A stretch of 34,439 bases of DNA from Limnobacter olei (GTDB lineage: Bacteria > Pseudomonadota > Gammaproteobacteria > Burkholderiales > Burkholderiaceae_B), in assembly GCF_029087225.1 (NCBI RefSeq), contig NZ_JARFJD010000033.1, forward strand, positions 1-34,439. Direction: 5' to 3'. The number at the start of each line of letters is the position of its first letter. Position 1 is the first letter of the stretch. Positions 23,603-34,439 of the stretch are shown here, one piece after another. Below the pieces are notes generated by a model. It was given only the letters and a program-made list of their open reading frames with translations, was not told where the DNA came from and did not search any database. Both the position numbers and the translations under genes were made by a program.

Positions 23603-24508
23603 GCCGGTGTAGCTGTGTTCTCCACTCGCATCGCTACACGGTGTAGCCTCAAGCTGTATGGTGGTGTGGTGCAAGTCAAACCGGTTTGCCAGCATGGTGC
23701 GAATTTGTTGAAGCAAATCAGTCCAATCCACCTCCCGGTGCTGGCATACCACATGAACTGACAAGCTGGACTTGCCGCTGGAAATGGACCACACATGCAA
23801 ATCATGAATGCTGTCCACGCCACAGTGGCTCGACAGTGCCTGCTTTATCTCGTCAATGTTCAAATGTTCCGGTGTGCCCTCCAGCAAAATATGTGTGCTT
23901 TGTTTTAACAGGGCCCACGCACGTGGCAGCACCCAAAGCCCGATGCCCACGGCAATTACGGAGTCGATCCAGCCCCAACCCGTCCATCGAATCAACAAGG
24001 CACCCACGATCACGCCCACAGATCCCAGCATGTCGCCCCACACCTCAAGGTAAGCACCCTTGATATTCAGATTGTCGTCTTTCGAGCCGCTCAGGATTTT
24101 CATGCAGATCAAATTCACAAGCAGGCCAAGTGAGGCAACAATCAGCATCACGTTCGACTGAATATCGGGTGGATTCGATATTCGCAGGTACGCCTCTATC
24201 AGAATGTAAATGGCCACCCCGAACAGCAGAATGGCATTGACAGCAGCCGCCAGAATTTCGAAACGGTGGTAGCCAAATGTACGTTTTGAATCAGCCGCGC
24301 GTTTTCCAATTTGAATGGCTGCCAAGGAAATGGCCAACGCCGCAGAGTCGGTGAACATGTGTGCCGCATCGGAAATCAAAGCCAGGCTGTTGGTAAATAT
24401 GCCGCCCACAACTTCGGCCACCATGAAGCTGGTGGTGAGTATCAAGGTGATCCACAGCGGTTTTTCGTATCCTTCTACTTTCACATCATGGGAATGTCCT
24501 GCGCCCAT
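23594..24508 (-). CDS. czcD: CzcD-type CDF cation efflux protein
   Basis: This full-length 304-residue CDF protein has an N-terminal GHSHD, six helices with the zinc-site motifs (SLALISDAAHMFTDSAAL near residues 40-57 and AYLEVWGDMLGSVGV near 150-164), and a complete C-terminal cytoplasmic domain (about 210-295) with HDLHVWSISSGKSSLSVHVV. CzcD exports cytoplasmic Zn, Cd and Co in exchange for protons. It is the last gene of the czc operon, 12 bp after the DUF3147 gene. Compare the truncated CDF at 8948, which lacks the C-terminal domain. Confidence 0.92.
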   Translation of the reverse strand: MGAGHSHDVKVEGYEKPLWITLILTTSFMVAEVVGGIFTNSLALISDAAHMFTDSAALAISLAAIQIGKRAADSKRTFGYHRFEILAAAVNAILLFGVAIYILIEAYLRISNPPDIQSNVMLIVASLGLLVNLICMKILSGSKDDNLNIKGAYLEVWGDMLGSVGVIVGALLIRWTGWGWIDSVIAVGIGLWVLPRAWALLKQSTHILLEGTPEHLNIDEIKQALSSHCGVDSIHDLHVWSISSGKSSLSVHVVCQHREVDWTDLLQQIRTMLANRFDLHHTTIQLEATPCSDASGEHSYTGSP

Positions 24509-24520
24509 ATTGTCTACCCC

Positions 24521-24877
24521 TTATTTAAACCAAAGTTGAACACCAAAACCCGCTGCCACTTTCACTGTTATGGCGAAGCAAACCAGAGTAAGCAATGCGC
24601 TGCCCGCCAGCGAGAACACAAACCCCACCTTGGGCAACAGCCAGGGGAAGGCCAAAAACATGGGCAGGGTGGGCAGCACATACCAGAATGTCAGGTAGGC
24701 GTGGTTGGCAATTTTTTCCTGCGGTGCCTTTTCAACAGCAAGCCAAATCAGCGTCAGCACCGTGACCATGGGCAATGCTGCGATCAACGCGCCCAGTTTG
24801 TCACTGCGCTTGGCCACTTCGGAAATAAGGACCACCAGGCCTGCGGTGGTCAGGTACTTCAAAATAATCCAGCCCAT
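24521..24877 (-). CDS. DUF3147-family small membrane protein
   Basis: The 118-residue protein has four helices; the segments ISEVAKRSDKLGALIAALPMVTVLTLIWL and TFWYVLPTLPMFLAFPWLL fit the DUF3147 family. Its function is unknown. It sits between czcA (9-bp gap) and czcD (12-bp gap) and is therefore part of the operon. A role in metal transport or membrane assembly of the pump is inferred from position only. Confidence 0.82.
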   Translation of the reverse strand: MGWIILKYLTTAGLVVLISEVAKRSDKLGALIAALPMVTVLTLIWLAVEKAPQEKIANHAYLTFWYVLPTLPMFLAFPWLLPKVGFVFSLAGSALLTLVCFAITVKVAAGFGVQLWFK

Positions 24878-24886
24878 GTTGCTAGC

Positions 24887-29619
<4,733 letters not shown>

Positions 29620-29631
29620 GATTAAGTGGTC

Positions 29632-30921
29632 CTACTGAATATTGGCTGGTGTTTGCCCAAGAATCCCTTGCAGTTCGGCGGCATACCGGTGGGATTGGGC
29701 GAGCGATTGCTGGCTTTGCGCCATGGCATCAAACAGGGTGCGTTGTGCGTCCAGCACTTCCAGAAAACTGAACTTGCCCATCTCGAAACCCTTGCTTGCA
29801 GCGTTGTAGGCGCTTTCTGCACTGGGCAAAATGCTGTCACGCAAGGCCAGGAATTCCTCGCGGGACGCGCTCAGGTTTTCGTATGCGGCTTGTAAATCGC
29901 GAGACAAGCGGTATTGCGTTGCTGTCAGTTCATCTTTGGCCTGGTCAGCGCGTCGCAGTGATTCAAGCAAGTTGCCCTGGTTGCGGTCAAAAACAGGGAT
30001 GGGAATGGATACCCCAAAAATGGCCTGGTTCAAGCCAAGTTCCTGATTTTTTCGCCCACCAAGGCTCACCGTCACATCGGGTACGCCTTTGCTGCGTTCA
30101 ACCTCGCTAATGGCCTTGCGGCGGTCCACTTCAATTTGGGCTTTCCGGTATGCAGGCGATTGCTGCAACCTGTCTTCCAGTGTCTCGATGGCGGGCAGCT
30201 CGGGCAGGTTTTCAAGATTGCCTTCAACGGTTTCAAAACCGACCCGGGATTCTCCCATGGCGGTGGCCAAACGTTTTTTAGACGATTTCAGCGCACTTTC
30301 AGCGCGTGCATAATCCACGCGTGCGCCAGCCAATGCAATGCCCGCTTTGGTGGCCTCGACAGGCGATACCTTGCCTGCTTCAACCCTTTTTTGTGCAGCG
30401 CGCTGGGCGTTTTGTGCCAGGTCGATGGAAGATTGGGCAAGCCGCACACGTTCCTGTGCAACCAGCGTGTCGTAAAACGCAGAGGTGACTTCGGTTTGCA
30501 GGGTGGCCCGCACCATGGCAAGGTCAGCTTCAGCAAGGTTCTTGCCGCGCTCGGCTGCATCAATTCGTGCAGAACGCTTTCCGCCCAGTTCAATGCGCTG
30601 GTTCAGTTGCAGGGTGCTGGTGCGGGTTGCACTTCGCGTGTCTTCAACCAGGGCCTGTAATTCGGGGTTGGGGCGGGTTTCAGCCTGGCGTATGGTGCCG
30701 TCTTGTGCCAGCAGCGCATTTCGGGCCGCTGCCAGTTCAGGGTTTGCCGCATAGGCCCTTTCAAGTGCGGTGTTCAAAGTAAGGTTTGTTGTTCGCGGCA
30801 AGCTGGCTTGCCCGGATGGGGAATTAAGCCCATTGCTGGTGTATTCGGGGGTGTTGCCCTGAGCCATGGCGGCACTGGGCAGCAACGCGGTCGCAGCCAG
30901 CGTTAGCAATATTTTTCGCAT
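29632..30921 (-). CDS. czcC: CzcC, TolC-family outer-membrane channel
   Basis: The 429-residue protein has a signal peptide (ILLTLAATALLPSAAMAQ) and two repeats of long coiled-coil helices with beta strands, the outer membrane efflux protein pattern (LNQRIELGGKRSARIDAAERG, then VSIPIPVFDRNQGNLLESLRRADQAKDEL). It forms the exit channel of the CzcCBA pump. GGAGAAA precedes the ATG. It is 12 bp upstream of czcB and clearly cotranscribed. It is only distantly similar to the CzcC-like protein at 10085. Confidence 0.92.
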   Translation of the reverse strand: MRKILLTLAATALLPSAAMAQGNTPEYTSNGLNSPSGQASLPRTTNLTLNTALERAYAANPELAAARNALLAQDGTIRQAETRPNPELQALVEDTRSATRTSTLQLNQRIELGGKRSARIDAAERGKNLAEADLAMVRATLQTEVTSAFYDTLVAQERVRLAQSSIDLAQNAQRAAQKRVEAGKVSPVEATKAGIALAGARVDYARAESALKSSKKRLATAMGESRVGFETVEGNLENLPELPAIETLEDRLQQSPAYRKAQIEVDRRKAISEVERSKGVPDVTVSLGGRKNQELGLNQAIFGVSIPIPVFDRNQGNLLESLRRADQAKDELTATQYRLSRDLQAAYENLSASREEFLALRDSILPSAESAYNAASKGFEMGKFSFLEVLDAQRTLFDAMAQSQQSLAQSHRYAAELQGILGQTPANIQ

Positions 30922-31012
30922 CGATTTCTCCGGTGTACAAAGGAAAGAATCGGCGAGACGAATTAACGCAGTCGTTTAATAAGGTGTAAAGACAGGTGTC
31001 GTGTCGCCGTAA

Positions 31013-31372
31013 TCAGGCAGACACAGGCCACTTGGGGCGTTCAGGGCGGGTTTGACAGAAAAAGGAATACTTTGAAGTGCTCAGCACCTGTTGGGGTGAA
31101 CTGAAATCAATGATCACGCCGTTCGCGTTGTCAGCCGAAAAGCCGATAAAGCTGGATGAATGCGAATGGTCGTGGTTTTGCGGATATTGGCTATCTTGAT
31201 CGTCACCGGCATCAGCTTGGCTATCGTGGGCATGATGTTCATCTTGATGATGACCGAAATGTGATGATTGTTGCGCAAGCTCGTCATGCGCGCAATAATC
31301 CGCCACCGCGCCCCAGGAGGCCTGGAGCGGCAGCAGAAACATAAGGAACATGAAGATGAATGAACGATACAT
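31013..31372 (-). CDS. czcI: CzcI-like His-rich periplasmic protein
   Basis: The 119-residue protein has a signal peptide (SFIFMFLMFLLPLQASWGA), then YCAHDE, His clusters (HFGHHQDEHHAHDS, HDHSHSSS) and the C-terminal motif RPERPKWPVSA typical of CzcI. CzcI is thought to modulate induction of the czc operon from the periplasm. It lies between the kinase gene (27 bp) and czcC (91 bp), so the regulator, kinase and pump genes may be read as one unit. The same design appears at 9634. Confidence 0.85.
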   Translation of the reverse strand: MYRSFIFMFLMFLLPLQASWGAVADYCAHDELAQQSSHFGHHQDEHHAHDSQADAGDDQDSQYPQNHDHSHSSSFIGFSADNANGVIIDFSSPQQVLSTSKYSFFCQTRPERPKWPVSA

Positions 31373-31399
31373 ATTATTAGGATGTCATTTTTTCGGTGT

Positions 31400-32728
31400 T
31401 CATGTCAATTGCGGTTCTGTGTGAATCGAAAAGCCAATCACCGTAACTTGATTTTCGCTGCTTGCAAATACATCACCACCATGCAGTTTCGCAATTGCAG
31501 CCACAATGGCCAAACCAAGTCCGTGATTGCTCCCAGTGTCACTTCGCCCCTCTTCAGCACGGAAAAAGGGTTCGAACAAACGGTTCAGTTTGACTGGGTC
31601 AATTGTCGGGCCTTCATTCGAAACCTTGATCCACACCCTCTCTGCTTCTCGGGTAATTTGCACGGTAATTTCTGTGTTGGCCTGCGCATACCGAATTGCA
31701 TTGGACAGCAAATTGCTCACTGCTCGTTTAATCAATTCGGTTTCAGCCTCCACCGTGGCATCGCTTTTAACTGTGATGCGAAGATCTCTGTCTTCGGCCA
31801 ACTGTTCAAGGTATTCCGCGACTGATACCACCAACTGACGAAGACTTGGCACAGGTTGAAGTTGCAGTTCTCTGCCCTGGTTTGCATTGGCCAGAAACAG
31901 CATGCTGCGAATAATTCGTGCCATGCGGTCGAGTTCGTCGAGGTGATCACCGACAATTTTTTGAAGGTCCTCACCTTCAATCAGTTTGCGGCGTTGAAGC
32001 AGCTCATGGCTAATGGTCAAGCTTGACAGTGGTGTATTCAATTCATGTGCAACATTGCTGTTGAACAGTTTCAATTGCTCCCGGTTCTCGCGCAGTTGCC
32101 CCAGTAAGCGGTTGAATCCGTCGATGAAGGGTCGCAATTCAAGCGGGGCCTTGTGGTCGTCCAGCACAACATCAAGCGAGCGTGGCCCCAAATTGTGAAT
32201 GCGTTCTGTCAGTCGATTGATGGGGCGCAAAACCAGGCGAATCAGTCGCATACTGATCAACACCGACACCAGGATCCACAACACGATGGACGATGCAAAA
32301 ATTCCTGAAATGAAGTTCAGAAAACGTTCGTCATCTACGGTGCTCACTGCCAGTTCAACCCGTTTGGCTTGCAGTTGGGGAAGTTCTGTTTCAAACACTT
32401 GAGAGAATTCCCGAATAGATCCCTCTCCATTGAAGAACACCTCTGGCCCGAATATGCGATTGCCCTGGCTGTCAACAACGCGGGCTTGGGTTCGACCTTG
32501 CCCCCCCAACACTTCTTCCAGGCCATGTTTCACGTCTTCGGGTGAATATTCGGAAGCAGGTTTTAGTAAAAGGTGTTCAACTGCATGAAGCGCGCGGTTG
32601 GCGGTTTCTTCCTGTTGCTTGGCCTGCCAAAAGTGGATGCAGCAATACACAAGCACTGCGAGTAAAACCACGCCCAGTACACTGACGGAGCTGGTCAAAC
32701 CGATGGTGGCTCTGGAAATTGATTTCAC
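31400..32728 (-). CDS. Sensor histidine kinase of the second two-component system (CzcS-like)
   Basis: The protein has 442 residues from GTG 32728, which is 5 bp after AAGGAG; a GTG at 32734 also opens the frame. With the 32728 start, the phospho-acceptor is His228, the same position as in the paralogue at 19573. Two membrane helices flank a short periplasmic domain; a HAMP-like linker follows, then VAHELNTPLSSLTISHELL, N box (NLLSNAIRYA) and G box (GSNHGLGLAIVAAIAKLHGG). Position upstream of czcICBA suggests sensing of Zn, Cd or Co. As in its paralogue, the H box has Asn in place of Arg. Confidence 0.9.
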   Translation of the reverse strand: MKSISRATIGLTSSVSVLGVVLLAVLVYCCIHFWQAKQQEETANRALHAVEHLLLKPASEYSPEDVKHGLEEVLGGQGRTQARVVDSQGNRIFGPEVFFNGEGSIREFSQVFETELPQLQAKRVELAVSTVDDERFLNFISGIFASSIVLWILVSVLISMRLIRLVLRPINRLTERIHNLGPRSLDVVLDDHKAPLELRPFIDGFNRLLGQLRENREQLKLFNSNVAHELNTPLSSLTISHELLQRRKLIEGEDLQKIVGDHLDELDRMARIIRSMLFLANANQGRELQLQPVPSLRQLVVSVAEYLEQLAEDRDLRITVKSDATVEAETELIKRAVSNLLSNAIRYAQANTEITVQITREAERVWIKVSNEGPTIDPVKLNRLFEPFFRAEEGRSDTGSNHGLGLAIVAAIAKLHGGDVFASSENQVTVIGFSIHTEPQLT

Positions 32729-32730
32729 GG

Positions 32731-33426
32731 TCACTCCTTGCCCTGCGCCCGAATCTCAAGAACATACCCCATGCCCCGAATGGTATGAAGCAGCGGAATT
32801 TCGTAAGGGTCGTCCAGCTTGATCCTCAACCTGCGAATGGCCACATCAATCACATTGGTTTCGCTGTCAAAATGCATGTCCCAAATCAGTTCTGCAATTT
32901 CGGTGCGGCTAATCACTTCTCCCTTGCGGCGAAGCAGCAGCCACAGCAATGAAAATTCTTTGGCCGTTAGCCGCAAATCCTTGCCGCCGCGTTTGGCCGT
33001 GCGGCGCACCGCATCCAACTCCAGGTCCAGCAAGGTCAATACGGTGGTTTGGCTCTCTGCTGCAACTGTTGAAGTTCGGCGCCCCAGGGCGTGAAGCCTG
33101 GCCACCAGTTCGGCAAACGCAAAGGGTTTCACCAGGTAGTCATCTGCACCGGCCTTCAGACCGCTTACCCTGTCCTCAACCATGGCGCGCGCTGTAAGCA
33201 TCAGTACCGGAATACTTTTTGATTGGCGCAGGGCGCTCAACACGGCCAAACCATCAATGTCAGGCAACATGCCATCAAGAACAATCACTTCGTATAGCCC
33301 CTGCGTGGCCAAATGCAAACCATCAATCCCATTGCGCGCCAAATCGACCACAAAACCTTCTTCGGTCAATCCTTTCTTCAGGTAATCGGCCAGCCGCAGG
33401 TCGTCTTCGATCAAAAGCAGTTTCAT
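32731..33426 (-). CDS. OmpR/CzcR-type response regulator of the czc operon
   Basis: The protein has 231 residues from ATG 33426. The receiver domain carries phospho-acceptor D51 (VIVLDGMLPD), Thr in MLTAR and Lys in LVKPFAF. The winged-helix output domain has LRLTAKEFSLLWLLLRRKGEVISRTE and TNVIDVAIRRLRIKLD, nearly identical to the regulator at 18845 in the recognition helix region. It likely activates the czc genes downstream and the divergent small secreted protein gene through the palindrome at 33485. A longer open frame upstream crosses the promoter and is not used. Confidence 0.9.
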   Translation of the reverse strand: MKLLLIEDDLRLADYLKKGLTEEGFVVDLARNGIDGLHLATQGLYEVIVLDGMLPDIDGLAVLSALRQSKSIPVLMLTARAMVEDRVSGLKAGADDYLVKPFAFAELVARLHALGRRTSTVAAESQTTVLTLLDLELDAVRRTAKRGGKDLRLTAKEFSLLWLLLRRKGEVISRTEIAELIWDMHFDSETNVIDVAIRRLRIKLDDPYEIPLLHTIRGMGYVLEIRAQGKE

Positions 33427-33457
33427 TGAATTGTCTTCATTTGGTGCACCGAAGCAC

Positions 33458-33539
33458 AGTATAACCACCCCGAATTTGGTGAAGATTACATATTTGTAAT
33501 GTACCGGGAAGGTAGCTGACAGGTGCCCCTGACTAGACT
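33458..33539. promoter_or_regulatory. Divergent promoter region with palindrome ATTACATATTTGTAAT
   Basis: The near-perfect palindrome lies at 33485-33500. Leftward on the minus strand, 21 bp on, is TATACT (33463-33458), the -10 of the response regulator gene. Rightward, 33 bp on, is TAGACT (33534-33539), a -10 candidate for the small secreted protein gene. The sequence and distances mirror the region at 18724-18806. It is the likely binding site of the CzcR-type regulator. Confidence 0.7.
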
Positions 33540-33593
33540 GAAGGCATGGGTTTAGTAAACAACCCTCCAATTCGAGTCAATCAGGAGATCATC

Positions 33594-33923
33594 ATGAAAA
33601 ATATTAAAATTGCCGCTGTTCTGATTACCACCTTCGCCATTGCTGCACCTGCAGTGGCACTTGCCGATGCTGCCTTCCACCCCGGTCAGGGCGATGCGGT
33701 GTATGAACCCCATCTGGGATACAAAGATCCAGCGAAATCTGCGTCACACGCAAGCAAGGGATTTCGCGGCTACAGCGCAAACATCATTGGTTCTGAAGCC
33801 AGCGGTGATGGGACCACACACGGTGATTGGGGTAACTCACGCTCTGGAAAATCCCGTCAGGAGGTGCTGCGTGAATTGCAAAGCCAAACTCTAGAAGAGC
33901 GTCGTCTTGCTAATTCGAACTAA
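33594..33923 (+). CDS. Small secreted DUF4148-like protein, divergent from czc regulator
   Basis: The protein has 109 residues from ATG 33594 behind AGGAGA. A signal peptide (KIAAVLITTFAIAAPAVALA) is followed by a polar mature region (FHPGQGDAVYEPHLGY, FRGYSANIIGSEASGDGTTHGDWG) and a C-terminal SRQEVLRELQSQTLEERR helix like that of DUF4148 proteins. The function is unknown; periplasmic. Its promoter region is shared with the response regulator gene, as for the gene at 18346, whose protein has a similar signal peptide and a TRAEVLSKI helix. Confidence 0.78.
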   Translation: MKNIKIAAVLITTFAIAAPAVALADAAFHPGQGDAVYEPHLGYKDPAKSASHASKGFRGYSANIIGSEASGDGTTHGDWGNSRSGKSRQEVLRELQSQTLEERRLANSN

Positions 33924-33932
33924 AGGCAAGGT

Positions 33933-33960
33933 TTGACATCTGCGAAAGCGATGTTATTCT
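33933..33960 (+). promoter_or_regulatory. Sigma-70-type promoter for the Cys/His-rich leader gene
   Basis: A consensus -35 TTGACA (33933-33938), 16-bp spacer and -10 TATTCT (33955-33960) lie 27 bp before ATG 33988. The consensus -35 suggests expression independent of an activator. Confidence 0.5.
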
Positions 33961-33987
33961 TTTGACAAAGAACCGGACCGCCCAACC

Positions 33988-34368
33988 ATGACCAAAGTGA
34001 TCAAATCACTGTTGATGTTTGTAATCGCCGCCTCTGTCATTTTTCAGGGTACGGCGCTTGCGGTCATGGTGGGTTGTCATACCGGATCTATCGAACAATC
34101 TGCCAGTGAGTTCAGCCCATCCCCGTCAATTCCGGATCATTGCGCTGAACACACCTCGGCCGGAAACGGACCACACCCGGCTTCAGCCGACCATGAGTCC
34201 CAAGAAAGGCCCTGTTGCAGTTGCGATGCCATATACAAGGCAAAACTCGACCTGCCAGTGGTTGAAGTTGGTTTGATCGAGTCCAAACCCCTTTTCTCCG
34301 TTTCTTTCTCTTCAATTCTACCCAGTGCCGACCTGGCGCTGCCTTACCGACCGCCCATTCTGGCTTAA
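33988..34368 (+). CDS. Cys/His-rich periplasmic protein, probable leader of another metal operon
   Basis: The 126-residue protein has a signal peptide (SLLMFVIAASVIFQGTALA), then scattered metal-ligand motifs: GCHTGS, DHCAEHTS, ADHES and a CCSC cluster near residues 75-78. It ends LPYRPPILA. The design recalls CopL/CzcI-like small periplasmic proteins at the head of efflux operons, but I cannot name a family. A new gene with a strong ribosome site begins 52 bp downstream, so it probably opens an operon that leaves the window. Confidence 0.75.
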   Translation: MTKVIKSLLMFVIAASVIFQGTALAVMVGCHTGSIEQSASEFSPSPSIPDHCAEHTSAGNGPHPASADHESQERPCCSCDAIYKAKLDLPVVEVGLIESKPLFSVSFSSILPSADLALPYRPPILA

Positions 34369-34420
34369 GCCAATTCTGAATTTCATTTCTTGATTTCATT
34401 TTATCGGTGGAGGTACGTGT

Positions 34421-34439
34421 ATGCGCACGGCTATTCAAT
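34421..34439 (+). CDS. Start of a gene cut by the window edge
   Basis: ATG at 34421 follows GGTGGAGG by 7 bp and opens a frame (MRTAIQ) that runs off the end. Product unknown. By analogy with the two operons in this window, an outer-membrane efflux component would be expected, but only six codons are visible. Confidence 0.55.

Overview
The window (34,439 bp) reads like the chromosome of a Gram-negative betaproteobacterium, probably Burkholderiales. The layout of its czc-type genes, its CzcI-like leader proteins and its DUF4148-like secreted proteins recall Cupriavidus and Limnobacter relatives. The genus is an inference from protein style, not from a marker gene. I see no rRNA, tRNA, CRISPR array, integrase or transposase, and no gene-free stretch longer than about 215 bp.

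Left edge (1-2010, minus strand): a GH24 lysozyme gene broken by one stop codon, a small lipoprotein, a Tlde1/DUF2778-like peptidoglycan enzyme and a small four-helix membrane protein. The order suggests two enzyme/partner pairs. Next comes housekeeping-like content (2120-7111): a flavodoxin-fold protein, a TRIC/YadS-type channel, a cupin, and a pair made of a B12-binding radical SAM protein and a two-domain DsbA/HCCA-isomerase-like protein.

The metal island starts at about 7170. A MerR regulator is followed by a CueR/ZntR-style promoter and a 27-residue secreted or lipidated peptide ending in CPLCA. A reduced mer-like locus follows: merT and a GDCCVxC protein on the minus strand, diverging from a MerR that has the complete mercury cysteine triad, over a canonical operator. 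No merP or merA is present. A second MerR-type promoter reads into a short CDF transporter, then a CzcI-like protein and a CzcC/(split N-domain)/CzcB/CzcA-like RND operon with an atypical permease signature, a small periplasmic protein and a YnfA-family protein.

The middle (16904-23602) holds an ABC1/UbiB-family kinase, a DUF4148-like secreted protein diverging from a response regulator/sensor kinase pair, an EptA phosphoethanolamine transferase, a PAP2 phosphatase overlapping eptA tail to tail, and a 36-residue secreted peptide. The right part (23594-33426, minus strand) is a full czc operon: response regulator, kinase, CzcI-like, CzcC, CzcB, CzcA (Zn/Co/Cd signature), DUF3147 and CzcD. It again diverges from a small secreted DUF4148-like protein. 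A third Cys/His-rich leader protein and the first codons of another gene end the window.

The most striking pattern is that the two response-regulator/kinase modules are paralogous copies. Their divergent promoter regions share a 16-bp palindrome (ATTACAnnnnTGTAAT), identical TATACT -10 boxes at nearly the same distance, and a matching divergent promoter position. One copy sits beside lipid A modification genes and the other beside metal efflux, so the two may form one metal-responsive regulon with possible cross-talk.
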